Source: CAZPZR01 sp964591105
GTDB taxonomy: Bacteria; Bacillota; Clostridia; Lachnospirales; Lachnospiraceae
Assembly (NCBI GenBank): GCA_964591105.1
Contig: CAZPZR010000015.1
Location: 1 to 33,857, forward strand
DNA: 33,857 bases
Direction: 5' to 3'
Of the stretch, positions 9,682-19,290 are shown piece after piece. The notes beneath the pieces are model-generated. The model saw only the letters and a program-made list of their open reading frames with translations. It made no database searches and was not told the DNA's origin. The position numbers and the translations under genes were made by a program. The stretch's first letter is position 1. Each line of letters begins with the position of its first letter.

Positions 9682-10488
9682 NNNNNNNNNNNNNNNNNNN
9701 NNNNNNNNNNNNNNNNNNNNNNNNNNNNNNNNNNNNNNNNNNNNNNNNNNNNNNNNNNNNNNNNNNNNNNNNNNNNNNNNNAGGCAACTTGTACAAAGAG
9801 TGGTCTTACAGAGGGAAGTCACTGTTCTGTATGTGATACTGTATTAGTAGCACAGGAAGAAGTAAAAGCCAAAGGTCATACAGAAGTTGCAGACGAAGCA
9901 GTGGAGGCAACTTGTACAAAGAGTGGTCTTACAGAGGGAAGTCACTGTTCTGTATGTGAGAAAACACTTGTGCAGCAGAAGTCCATTCCAGCAAAAGGTC
10001 ATGAACGAGTAACTGATGAAACAGTAGAAGCAACTTGTGAAACACCTGGTCTTACAGCAGGAAGTCACTGTTCTGTATGTAGCGAAGTATTGGTAGAACA
10101 GAAAGAAATTGAAGCTAAAGGCCATACAGAAGTTGTAGATGAAGCATTAGAAGCAACTTGTACAAAGACAGGATTTACAGAAGGAACACACTGTTCTGTA
10201 TGTGAGAAAGTATTAGTAGAACAAGAAGAAATACCAATGTTAGAACATGAGTGGGGAACTGGTCGTGTAAGTACCGTACCAACTTGTGAAAAAGAAGGGG
10301 TTCGCACCTTTACATGTGCCGTGTGCAGAAACACAAAAGAGGAAGCAGAACCAAAACTGGAACATGATCTGAAGAAACACGAAGCACGCAAACCTACTTA
10401 TACAGAAGTGGGTTGGGAAGCTTATGAATCATGTGCACGTGAAGGATGTAACTACACAACAAAAGTAGAGATTCCAGCATTAGGAGAG
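5490..10488 (+). repeat. Array of about 40 visible 41-codon Cys/His repeats
   Basis: By eye I count 34 units before the gap and six after it, typically 123 bases each. The pattern per unit is (A/P)TC, ten residues, CxxC, about fourteen residues, GH. Three cysteines and one histidine in fixed register look like metal ligands, as in zinc-ribbon-type folds. Some units replace CSVC with a longer C-x3-C form (for example around 6570, 7140, 7420 and 8730), and two units are shortened (around 6890 and 7630). The last unit, near 10395, has lost the first Cys and the His. DNA identity between neighbours is highest around the gap, which points to recent duplication there. Confidence 0.9.
9682..9781. 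other. Assembly gap of 100 N inside the repeat array
   Basis: Exactly 100 N, the usual placeholder for a gap of unknown size. The base before it (g) and the bases after it (ag) complete a GAG codon in the expected AVEATC junction, so the real gene is in frame across the gap. The 100-base placeholder is what breaks the frame. The flanks are near-identical repeat copies: about 30 bases before the gap recur exactly at 9874-9903, and the bases from 9782 recur from 9904. Collapsed or unresolved repeat units are the likely cause, so the true number of units is unknown. Confidence 0.97.
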
Positions 10489-13400
10489 CCAGTGATTGAC
10501 AGCTATGATGAATTCATCAAGAACTTGGCAATCTTAGAAGATATTACAGATACATATGTGAAGAAAGTATCTCCAGGAAAAGATCCAGTAATGTTGATGG
10601 TCAAGTACATTCGTACAGGTGTCGAACGTTACAACTCCGGTTCATGGAATATCATGGCTGGTTATGAAGATACAGATTTTGCAAAATATGTAGCAAAATA
10701 CGAAGCAGACTACAATTTGAAACTGGAAGACGGCGAAGAATTGATGGCTGTTACAGGATTAAAGAATTTAAATGTATTTAAGCTTCCAAATGGAGACGAA
10801 GCAGATATCGGACATGTATTTGGTACTATGGATATTTCTTACACCAATGCATCCAGTGAAGCTCATGCGGATGTAGCAGGATGGGGTGGAGATATCGCAG
10901 ACTTAATCAGTCTTGCAGATCAGTTTGGCGTAAAAGCGGATACGATGGAAGGCATGGTAGCTGAAATCGAAGAACTGTATTTTGGAAAGACAAAAGAAGA
11001 TATTATCCGAGACTATGGAGTTGAACCAACAGAAGGTTCCTTCAGCTATACAGACGTGAAGGGTGACTTGGATGGCTACTATATTATGCAGCAGATCTAC
11101 GGTCGTGATTACGAAAAAGGAACAATGACAGATATTCTCGGCGGATATTTGACAAGCAGTTTGAATATGGAACAGCGAGCATCCTATTTCTTAAAGAAAC
11201 GATTAAAGGGTGTAAGTCTTCGTACAGAAGTGCGTGATACTGTTTATAACGAGTATGTGACCAATAGTGTAATTGCTACACTGGAAGGTACGAGAGAATA
11301 TGTATCTGACAATGAAACAATAGCAAAGATTCGTGAAGCATGTTGTTATGTATGGGCAGATTACTTGTGCAAACTGGCCGGTGATTACGTAGAGATAAAA
11401 GAAAATGTATATTATGATGTATTTTCTTCTGAATCTTCTACATTGGCACCTGGTATCACACAGGAAATCAAGCTTGCGAAGACAGCAGACGACAAACAGA
11501 TGAAGTTTTATCTGGCAACAGCAGATTTGAGCAATGAAAATGTTCAGATTTATGCAAACTACAAAGATAATGATCCAAGTAAAGGATGGGGCATGTCTCG
11601 TACGACAAGTCAGATGAATGCAGCACAGAAGAGATATGGAGACCCAGAAAGCGAAGAGTACATTGAAAACTATAATGTAATCGCAGGTATCAATGCCAGC
11701 GGTTATAACATGAGTACTGGTCAGCCAAGTGGATTGTTAACAATGCGAGGCGTTGAATATAGTCCAATTTCATCTAACGGATTCTTTGGAATTCTTGACG
11801 ATGGAAGCGCAATGATCGGAACACAGAGTGATTACTACAAATACAAAGATCGCATCCAGGAAGCAGTCGGAGCATTTGGCGGTACACCAATCATTAAAGA
11901 TGGTAAGGTGGTAGGAACACCAAGTGAAGCATACTGGGATAAACGATACAGCCGTACGGCAATTGGTATCACAAAGACTGGTAAGGTTGTCTTCATGGTA
12001 TTGGATGGACGTCAGGGAGAATTCTCTTGTGGCGGTAGTGTAGAAGAAGTTGCACAGATTATGTTGGAAGCAGGATGTGTAGAAGCAATCCACTTAGATG
12101 GTGGTGGTTCCTCTACTTATGCAGCACGCCCAGAAGGGGAAGAAGAAATCCGCGTGGTAAATAGTCCATGTGATGGAGCAGAACGTTCCGTATCCTCCTC
12201 TTTGATGATGGTTTCAACAGCACCAAGTTCCACAGCATTTGATCGTGCAGTCTTAAGTAGTGAATACTCTTACCTTGCAACAGGAGCAAGCACACAGTTT
12301 ACAGCAACAGCAGTAAGTGCAACAGGTAATGTTGTGGATATGCCAGAAGGTGTAGCTTGGGAAATTTCAGATGAAACAATCGGTAAGATCACAGAAGACG
12401 GAACATTCACAGCTTTACAGCTTGGAGCGGTTGATGTGAACCTGGTATTAGACGGTACAGTGATTGGAACTAGAAAAGTTCATGTTGTAGAACCTGATAA
12501 TGTATATTTCGATAAAGAAACCATTAGTGCAATTTATGGACAGCCAGCAGAACTTCCAGTCAAAGCTGTTTATGAAGGAAAACAGGTTGCAATAACAGAA
12601 AAAGACGTTGTATTGTCATTAACAAATGATGAGTCTGGAATTTTAGACGGATTTAAATTTACAGCAAATGAAGAATCAGGTTTAAGACAGACAAGAATCG
12701 AGGCCGCATTGGCTCACGATACAGAAGTAACAGCAATGATTACGATTGCGTTATTTAGAGAAGACGAAGCAAGCTTCAATTTTGAAAAGGCAACTGGTGG
12801 AGATTATCAGTTGGCATGGAATCGAGAAGTGTCAAACTCCGAATTAGAAGGAACAACATCTTATCGTGCAATCAATACAGAGGAAGAGATGGTAACATCT
12901 TATACATTTGCGATTGATATGAGTAAGATTGATATCCCGGAAAAACTTCAGGATTTAACTTATATGCTTCCAGGAGCAGACTTAGAAGGAGCATCTGCAT
13001 GGACATTCCTTATGCAGTTGGCAGAGAGAATCAGTGAACTGACAAACGTTACTGCAACCTTCAAGTTCGACCCAAGTGTAGAGGTTGATTATTCAGAACT
13101 TACAGTATCAAATGAATACTTCAAGTTGAATAAGATTAATGGAGTTACTTTTGATAAGGAAACAAATACTTTGACACTTAAACTTGCCTGGGTGGACCAG
13201 ACAGAACCAATTGATGCAGATACAGCAAATCTATTATGTATCTTAAGTGGATTGAAACTGACACCGAAAGAAGAAGGTGCAGCATGGACATCTGCAAAAC
13301 AATTGTCTTTGGTTCATGAAGGAAACATCAGCTATGATGTATATATGCGTGCGAATGAACTTTACACATTTGCTCTGAGAGAAGAAAACCAGCAGATTTA

Positions 13401-15279
13401 TGACCTGTATCCATTTGAAAATGAAAATGTAAAACCGGGAGAAGAAGTGGAACGAGGCGGACATTTCAGTGCCGTATACAAAGACTTCAAAGATAGTTAT
13501 ACATTGATCAATGCAGAAAAAGATGGCTGGGTTATCGAAGATAAAGGTTATGCTTACTATGAAAATGGAGAAAAATATGTAGGCATTCAGCAGGTGGATG
13601 GATACTATTATGACTTTGGTGACAAGGGAATCAATTCTGGTAAAGAAAAATACACTGGAGATATGACAGACAAAGATGGTAATGAATATTATATTCGATA
13701 CGGTCAGAAACATAGTGGATGGCTGACTCTCGATGAAGAAGTTCGTTACTATAATCCAGAAACAAGTATTCGCGAAGAGTTGAAAGTAGAAGAGACACCA
13801 TCTACATGTATTGCCGATGGACATTGTATTTACACAACAAAATCTGGTGAAGTTAAACGTGTAAATTATGATGATGCAGGTGGACATGAATATGTGGAAC
13901 AGGAAGACGGTTCTTGCGTATGTTCTGTATGTGGACATGTACGAATTGAAATGGAAGAATGTACTGTAAAATTAGGAACGACAGTATACACATATAACGG
14001 TAAGAAGAAGAGTCCATCAACAACAGTAAAGAGCAAAGACGGAAGAACATTAATTCGAAAGGGTGAAAGTACACACCCAGATTACAAAGTAAGTTATGCA
14101 AACAATGTAGACGTGGGAACAGCAACTGTAACAATGACTGCAAGTAAGTATGGTGCATATGTAGACTTGACAACATGGCGAGGAAACGCGGCAGGATCAA
14201 CAACCAGAACTTATGAGATTCGTCCGGACCTTCCAACAAATGTAAAAGTTACAAAGAAGGACAAAACAGTAAAACTTAGCTGGACAGCTGCAAAAGCACC
14301 AGAAGTAACTTATGTAATCTACCGTTCTGCAGACGGTGCGTCATGGACAAAATATGGTGAAACAAAAAATAAAACATTTACATTAGATGCAAGTGCAGAC
14401 AAAGGATGTGCTTTCAAAGTGGGCACTTACAAAGTAGTGGAAGGAAAAACATATAAGTCCGTATCAACAACGAGCAACGTATCTTATGGATGTGCAGTAT
14501 TTGTAGGAAACCGTGAAGATGGAGTTCCAACATTGAAATGGTGCAAGATCAGCGGTGCAAAATCCTACGAGGTATATCGCTCTACGAAGAAGAATAGTGA
14601 TTTCAAGAAAGTATCAACAACAAAGAATACTTCATATAGTCATACTTCTTCCAAAGAAAACACAACATACTATTATTATGTAAGAGCAGTTCTGTCCAAC
14701 GGAACAAAGGTGAAAAGTGACATTGTATCTAATGTACGCTTGGCATCTGGTTCATTCAAAGTACGAACAAGCAATCGTTCCAGCGATGGTAAACCAATGT
14801 TTACATGGTCAAAAGTGAAAGGTGCGAAATCATACAAGATATATCGTGCTACATCACCAAACGGAACATATAAGTCTCTTTCTACGACTACGAAAACCAC
14901 CTATACAAACACTTCTGCAACAGCAGGATACACCTATTACTATAAAGTAAAAGCAACACTTTCAAATAGTAAGACAAAGATAAGTGGTGTTGTTCGCAAC
15001 AAAGCGTTGGTTCAGGATAAGGATTTCGTGGTTTCAGTAAAAGATAATACAAATGGACAGCCAAAACTGACTTGGAAATCCAATGGTGCAGTTTCTTACA
15101 CCATTTATCGAGCAACCAGCCAGAACGGAACATATAAGAAAATGTCGACCGTTAAGGGAACTTCTTATACGAATACGTCAGCTGTCAAAGGAAAAACGTA
15201 TTATTATAAAGTGAAAGCAACGTTCAAAGATGGCAATGTGTTATATAGCAAATCTTACAAAAAGACAGTAAAGAAATAG
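9782..15279 (+). CDS. Giant surface protein, C-terminal part with phosphodiester glycosidase domain
   Basis: This continues the broken gene; codons run from 9784 to the TAG at 15277-15279, 1,831 residues. In order: the last Cys repeats (to about 10488); a mostly helical region (about 10490-11400); a phosphodiester glycosidase domain of the NAGPA/PF09992 type (about 11440-12220) with GINASGYN, RTAIGIT, LDGGGSSTY and SSLMMVS; a BIG2-like Ig domain (about 12240-12490); further beta-rich segments to about 13400; a Trp/Tyr-rich stretch (about 13500-13750) like choline-binding or GW-type wall repeats; one stray Cys unit (about 13795-13960); and four FN3-like modules (about 14220-15270). No LPXTG motif is present. 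The family removes phospho-linked sugars, so a role on glycans or teichoic-acid-like polymers is plausible inference. Confidence 0.85.
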
Positions 15280-15289
15280 TGTGAATGAA

Positions 15290-15330
15290 AGAGCTTCGAG
15301 GAAATCTTAGATTTCTTCGAGGCTCTTTTT
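15290..15330 (+). terminator. Rho-independent terminator of the giant gene
   Basis: A stem of about 16 bp, with G-U pairs, pairs AGAGCTTCGAGGAAAT with ATTTCTTCGAGGCTCT and is followed by TTTTT at 15326-15330. It starts 11 bases after the stop. The opposite strand has only a short T run, so it acts mainly for the plus strand although the minus-strand permease gene also ends here. Confidence 0.85.
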
Positions 15331-15341
15331 GTAAGGGGAAA

Positions 15342-16157
15342 TTAGTAATGCTTTTTTGTACATTTTTCTAAAAGATTAATTAGTGCATACAATCCCATTG
15401 CCATAATACAAAGGAGCACAATACTCATGAGAAGCCAATCCATTTTAAACACCTGACTGCTATAGATAATCAGATATCCAAGTCCATTTCGGGCAGCTAG
15501 AAATTCTCCAATAATCACACCAACTAGACACAAGCCAATATTTACCTTCATATTACTAATGATCGCAGGAATGGAACTGGGAAGAACAACTTTTGTTAAC
15601 ACTTGTAATTTTGTTCCCTGCAGTGTGTAGATGATTTTAATTTTTCCAGGATCCACAGTTGTAAAGCAAGTATATAGATTCAGGATGCTCCCAAAGATTG
15701 CCACTGAAATTCCGGCTACAATGATGGTCGTTTGATTGGCACCAAGCCAGACGATGAGAAGTGGCGCGAGAGCAGATTTCGGCAAGCTGTTTAACACGAC
15801 CAGATAAGGATCTAGAATTTCGGAAAGCTTTTTACTGGACCAAAGGAGAACCGCAACCAGAATACTGATTCCTACAACGAGAATAAAACTGATGATTGTC
15901 TCGTAAAGCGTGACTCCCAGGTGGAGAAAAATACTTCGATCAAGTACCATCGTCCAAAAGCAAAGTGCAATTTTTGATGGCGAACTAAAAATAAATGAAT
16001 CGATGATTCCAGTGTTTGCACTAAATTCCCAAATAAACAAAAAACTTAGAAGAATCAGCACGCGGGAGATGTGCACGATTCGTTGATGTTTTCGGATGCG
16101 AAGTAGATAATTCTGTTGTCCGGCAGAGAGGTGTTGCGTAGGTTTATTCATCCTCAT
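15342..16157 (-). CDS. ABC transporter permease, SsuC/TauC/ThiX type
   Basis: This 271-residue inner-membrane permease (BPD_transp_1 family) has about six hydrophobic segments. It has the EAA-loop region typical of the nitrate/sulfonate/taurine/thiamine-precursor importers: KVVLPSSIPAIISNMK, then VIIGEFLAARNGLGYLI. It partners the ATPase encoded just upstream on the minus strand, whose end it overlaps by 14 bases. AAGGAG lies within the end of the ATPase gene, close before the ATG at 16157. A second ATG at 16151 is also possible and better spaced. No substrate-binding protein is encoded next to it, so the substrate is open: sulfonate, HMP or thiamine precursor, riboflavin or another aromatic are all family possibilities. 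Confidence 0.85.
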   Translation of the reverse strand: MRMNKPTQHLSAGQQNYLLRIRKHQRIVHISRVLILLSFLFIWEFSANTGIIDSFIFSSPSKIALCFWTMVLDRSIFLHLGVTLYETIISFILVVGISILVAVLLWSSKKLSEILDPYLVVLNSLPKSALAPLLIVWLGANQTTIIVAGISVAIFGSILNLYTCFTTVDPGKIKIIYTLQGTKLQVLTKVVLPSSIPAIISNMKVNIGLCLVGVIIGEFLAARNGLGYLIIYSSQVFKMDWLLMSIVLLCIMAMGLYALINLLEKCTKKHY

Positions 16158-16911
16158 TCAGCTCCTTCCAGATTAGATTAAAATAAGTCTTAAATTCAGG
16201 TGCATTTCGTCGATTGAGTGGAGTATCTTCTTCCAAGTCAAAAATCAAAGGAATGGTCTGCTTAATGGTTGCTGGACGCCCGGAGAGGATGATTACACGG
16301 TCAGCAAGAGAAATTGCCTCGGAAAGGTCGTGGGTGACAAGCAACGCAGATTTCTGTTCACGACGTATAATCTGACCAATATCATCTCCAACATTCAATC
16401 TTGTCTGATAATCCAATGCCGAAAATGGTTCATCTAAAAGGAGAAGCTCTGGGTCAAGAACCAAAGTGCGAATCAAAGCTGCGCGCTGGCGCATGCCTCC
16501 AGACAATTCGGAGGGACGTGCATGTTCAAATTGTTTCAATCCATACAAATCTAATAGTTCATGAGCTTTGGCGCGAGTTCTGGCAGACATCATATGTTGC
16601 ACTTCTAGACCAAGAAGCACGTTATGATAGATAGTGCGCCATTCGAAAAGTTCATCATGTTGAAGCATATAGCCAACATTTGTTGTGCTTTCGCGCTGAT
16701 ATTTTCCATTGATTTTAATCAGTCCTTTTTCTGGGGACAAGAGTCCTGCAATCAGAGATAAAAGTGTTGATTTTCCACAGCCGGAAGGGCCAACGATGGA
16801 TACGAATTCACCTTTATTTACAGAAAATGAAAGATCTGTCAGTGCAGGGGTTTCTCCATCAGGGGTATGATAAGCGTAATGAATATGTTTGAGTTCTAGA
16901 ACTTGCTCCAT
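16144..16911 (-). CDS. ABC transporter ATP-binding protein, SsuB/TauB type
   Basis: This 255-residue ATPase drives the permease that follows. Walker A is GPSGCGKST (residues 41-49), the Q-loop is in YMLQHDELFEW, the ABC signature is LSGGMRQR, Walker B is LLLLDEPFSALD and the switch His is in LVTHD. All catalytic motifs are intact. I chose the ATG at 16911, preceded by GGAGG, over an upstream in-frame ATG at 16962 that would place coding sequence in the structured leader's terminator. It is the first gene of a two-gene minus-strand operon behind a candidate riboswitch, so expression is probably set by premature termination. Confidence 0.9.
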   Translation of the reverse strand: MEQVLELKHIHYAYHTPDGETPALTDLSFSVNKGEFVSIVGPSGCGKSTLLSLIAGLLSPEKGLIKINGKYQRESTTNVGYMLQHDELFEWRTIYHNVLLGLEVQHMMSARTRAKAHELLDLYGLKQFEHARPSELSGGMRQRAALIRTLVLDPELLLLDEPFSALDYQTRLNVGDDIGQIIRREQKSALLVTHDLSEAISLADRVIILSGRPATIKQTIPLIFDLEEDTPLNRRNAPEFKTYFNLIWKELNEDE

Positions 16912-16947
16912 AAGGACCTCCAAGAAAAAATATATGATGTTGTGGTC

Positions 16948-17072
16948 AAAAAGCCCCAACAATGATGCCTACGGATTGTTTCGTGCTTTGTACTCCCACA
17001 ATCCTGCCAAAGGTCCTTCAACTACTTATGAGCAAGCTCATGTGGTTTTGGACCTTGGGAACCTGGCATCAT
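16948..17072 (-). promoter_or_regulatory. Candidate riboswitch with overlapping terminator upstream of the ABC operon
   Basis: Read on the minus strand, the leader folds as a three-way junction. P1 is 8 bp (17065-17072 with 16962-16969). P2 is 7 bp (17050-17056 with 17010-17016) and is capped by P3, ATGAGC/GCTCAT (17036-17041 with 17028-17033). P4 is 7 bp (16998-17004 with 16973-16979). A competing hairpin pairs 16985-16989 with 16950-16954 and 16975-16980 with 16958-16963, and ends in a T run (plus-strand A at 16948-16952). This hairpin uses the 3' side of P4 and part of P1, so a folded aptamer would block the terminator (ON-switch geometry). I could not match it to TPP, guanidine-I, SAM, FMN, purine, cobalamin or T-box signatures. 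Confidence 0.65.
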
Positions 17073-17117
17073 ATATATTAGTTTATGAATGTTTAAAATA
17101 ACGGTGCAGGTTTCTAC

Positions 17118-17146
17118 TTGAAACTCAGACAAAGACACGTTATAAT
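17118..17146 (+). promoter_or_regulatory. Promoter of queH
   Basis: TTGAAA at 17118-17123, a 17-base spacer and a perfect TATAAT at 17141-17146, with the start codon about 40 bases on. Because it lies outside the structured element at 16948-17072, that element cannot be part of the queH message from this promoter. Confidence 0.75.
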
Positions 17147-17186
17147 TTCAAGAAGGTAACGCGATGAAATTTGGGAGGTTTGTATT

Positions 17187-17795
17187 TTGAATTACCAGAA
17201 AGAATTGGAGAAATTAATTGATCGACTTGTGGCAGAAGAACGAGTGCCCAAATTACTGCTTCATAGTTGTTGCGCACCATGCAGCAGTTATGTGTTGGAG
17301 TATTTGAGCAATTACTTTGAAATCACAGTTTTTTACTACAATCCGAATATTTACCCAGAGCAAGAGTACGAAAAGCGTGTAAAGGAACAGCAGGAACTGA
17401 TTCGACAGATGCCTGCCAAGCATCCAATTTCGTTTGTAGAAGGTCCATTTGAAAAAGAAAAGTTTTATGAAATGGCAAAAGGGCTTGAAGATGTACCGGA
17501 AGGCGGTGCGAGGTGTATGAAGTGCTATGAGATGCGTCTGCGTAAAACGGCAGAACTGGCTAAGAAAGAACGCTTTGACTACTTTACAACGACATTGAGT
17601 ATCAGTCCATTAAAGAATGCAGAAAAACTGAATAAAATTGGACTTCATCTTGCGGAAATCTACGAAGTAGAATACTTGCTTTCTGACTTCAAAAAGAAGA
17701 ATGGATACAAACGTTCTACGGAACTTTCGCGTGAATACGGGCTTTATCGACAGGATTATTGCGGGTGCGAGTTTTCCGTTCGTGAAGATACGTAG
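17187..17795 (+). CDS. queH: Epoxyqueuosine reductase QueH
   Basis: This 202-residue member of the QueH (former DUF208) family performs the last step of queuosine synthesis in tRNA, reducing epoxyqueuosine to queuosine. Cysteine motifs for the Fe-S and metal centre are visible: HSCCAPCSS (C28, C29, C32), RCMKCYEMRL in the middle and YCGCEFS at the end. The length is normal for the family. Translation starts at TTG 17187 (protein start MNYQKELEK), placed by GGGAGG eight bases upstream; no suitable in-frame ATG exists nearby. It is transcribed alone from its own promoter, divergent from the ABC operon. No other queuosine gene is in the window. Confidence 0.92.
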   Translation: MNYQKELEKLIDRLVAEERVPKLLLHSCCAPCSSYVLEYLSNYFEITVFYYNPNIYPEQEYEKRVKEQQELIRQMPAKHPISFVEGPFEKEKFYEMAKGLEDVPEGGARCMKCYEMRLRKTAELAKKERFDYFTTTLSISPLKNAEKLNKIGLHLAEIYEVEYLLSDFKKKNGYKRSTELSREYGLYRQDYCGCEFSVREDT

Positions 17796-17846
17796 AGGTG
17801 TTTTGGATTTTTTATGTTGATATAATGCAAATTAATTCAAAAATAT

Positions 17847-17874
17847 TTGATTTTATGCAAAAGTGTGGTACAAT
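17847..17874 (+). promoter_or_regulatory. Promoter of argH-asd
   Basis: TTGATT at 17847-17852, a 16-base spacer and TACAAT at 17869-17874, 35 bases before the argH ATG. No clear ArgR box was recognised. Confidence 0.55.
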
Positions 17875-17909
17875 CGTATACATATTTTACTTGGAAAGGA
17901 TGAGAACGC

Positions 17910-19286
17910 ATGGCACAGTTATGGGGCGGACGTTTCACAAAAGAGACAGATCAGCTGGTTTATAATTTTAATGCATCAATATCTTTTGACAAAAGATTTT
18001 ATGCACAAGATATTCAGGGAAGCATTGCACATGTCACAATGCTTGCAAAACAGGGGATTCTTACAGAAGAAGAGAAAGTACAGATTATAGATGGATTGAA
18101 CGGAATCCTGAATGATGTGGAATCTGGAGCATTAGAGATTTCACATAAGTATGAAGATATTCATAGCTTCGTAGAAGCAACATTGATTGATCGAATCGGA
18201 GATGCTGGTAAGAAGTTACATACAGGAAGAAGCCGCAACGACCAGGTGGCATTAGATATGAAACTTTATACAAGAGAAGAAGTTGTTGCATTGGATGATC
18301 TGGTGAAGGATTTGTTGAATGTAATCCTTTCAATTATGGAAGAACATACTGAGACTTATATGCCAGGTTTTACACATTTACAGAAAGCTCAGCCAATTAC
18401 ATTGGCACATCACATGGGAGCTTATTTTGAGATGTTTAAGCGTGATCATGAACGTTTAATGGACATTCATAAGAGAATGAATACTTGTCCACTTGGTTCT
18501 GGAGCACTTGCTGGAACAACTTATCCATTGGATCGTGATTATACGGCAGAACTTCTTGGATTTGATGGACCAACATTGAATAGTATGGATGGAGTTTCTG
18601 ACAGAGATTATTTGATTGAACTTCTGGCAGCAATGTCCACAATTATGATGCACTTGAGCAGATTTTCAGAGGAAGTGATCATCTGGAATTCGAATGAATA
18701 TAAGTTTGTTGAGATTGATGATGCTTATAGTACAGGAAGCAGTATCATGCCTCAGAAAAAGAATCCGGACATTGCTGAACTTGTAAGAGGAAAGACTGGT
18801 CGTATCTACGGAGCACTCAATGCACTTCTTACAACAATGAAGGGAATTCCACTTGCTTACAACAAAGATATGCAGGAAGATAAGGAATGGGCATTTGACG
18901 CTATTGATAATACAAAAGGATGTCTTGCATTATTTACCGGAATGCTTCGTACAATGCAGTTTAATAAAGAACGCATGGCAGAAAGTGCAATGCATGGATT
19001 TACGAATGCTACAGATGCGGCAGACTATTTGGTAAATAAAGGAGTTCCATTCCGTGATGCACACGGCATCGTAGGAAGATTGGTATTGACTTGTCTGGAT
19101 AAAAAGATTGGTCTATCAGAACTTCCACTAGAAGAATATAAAGAAATCTCTCCAGTATTTGAAGACGATATCTATGAAGCAATCAGTCTTGAGACCTGTG
19201 TTAATAAGCGTCTTACGATTGGTGCACCAGGAAAATGCGCAATGGAAAAAGTAATTTCTATTTATAAAAAGTATATGGAGGAATAA
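17910..19286 (+). CDS. argH: Argininosuccinate lyase
   Basis: This cytoplasmic 458-residue enzyme splits argininosuccinate into arginine and fumarate, the last step of arginine synthesis. It opens with MAQLWGGRF, a typical ArgH start. It carries HTGRSRNDQV at about 106-115 and the fumarase/aspartase-superfamily signature GSSIMPQKKNP (residues 276-286), whose mobile loop holds the catalytic Ser. The length is standard and no lesion is seen. AAGGA lies upstream of ATG 17910. asd starts four bases after its stop, so arginine and aspartate-family synthesis are co-transcribed here rather than argH lying with argG, as in many genomes. Confidence 0.97.
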   Translation: MAQLWGGRFTKETDQLVYNFNASISFDKRFYAQDIQGSIAHVTMLAKQGILTEEEKVQIIDGLNGILNDVESGALEISHKYEDIHSFVEATLIDRIGDAGKKLHTGRSRNDQVALDMKLYTREEVVALDDLVKDLLNVILSIMEEHTETYMPGFTHLQKAQPITLAHHMGAYFEMFKRDHERLMDIHKRMNTCPLGSGALAGTTYPLDRDYTAELLGFDGPTLNSMDGVSDRDYLIELLAAMSTIMMHLSRFSEEVIIWNSNEYKFVEIDDAYSTGSSIMPQKKNPDIAELVRGKTGRIYGALNALLTTMKGIPLAYNKDMQEDKEWAFDAIDNTKGCLALFTGMLRTMQFNKERMAESAMHGFTNATDAADYLVNKGVPFRDAHGIVGRLVLTCLDKKIGLSELPLEEYKEISPVFEDDIYEAISLETCVNKRLTIGAPGKCAMEKVISIYKKYMEE

Positions 19287-19290
19287 GGTT

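Noticed and set aside
9664..9836. Overlapping reading frames across the N run, looking like a frameshift in the giant gene
   Set aside because: The overlap is made by the 100-base placeholder. The codon split by the gap (g + ag) rejoins in frame, so no real frameshift is shown.
5277..10391. Many long antisense open frames opposite the Cys repeats
   Set aside because: They repeat with the same period as the sense array, are full of Cys/Leu/Phe runs, and lack ribosome sites; they are shadows of the repeat.
5490..10488. CRISPR-like regular repeats
   Set aside because: The period is 123 bases with no spacer/repeat division and the array is fully coding.
16948..17072. TPP or guanidine-I (ykkC) riboswitch as the identity of the leader
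   Set aside because: The TPP CTGAGA and the ykkC AAAGCCCGGGAGA signatures are both absent; only short stretches look alike.
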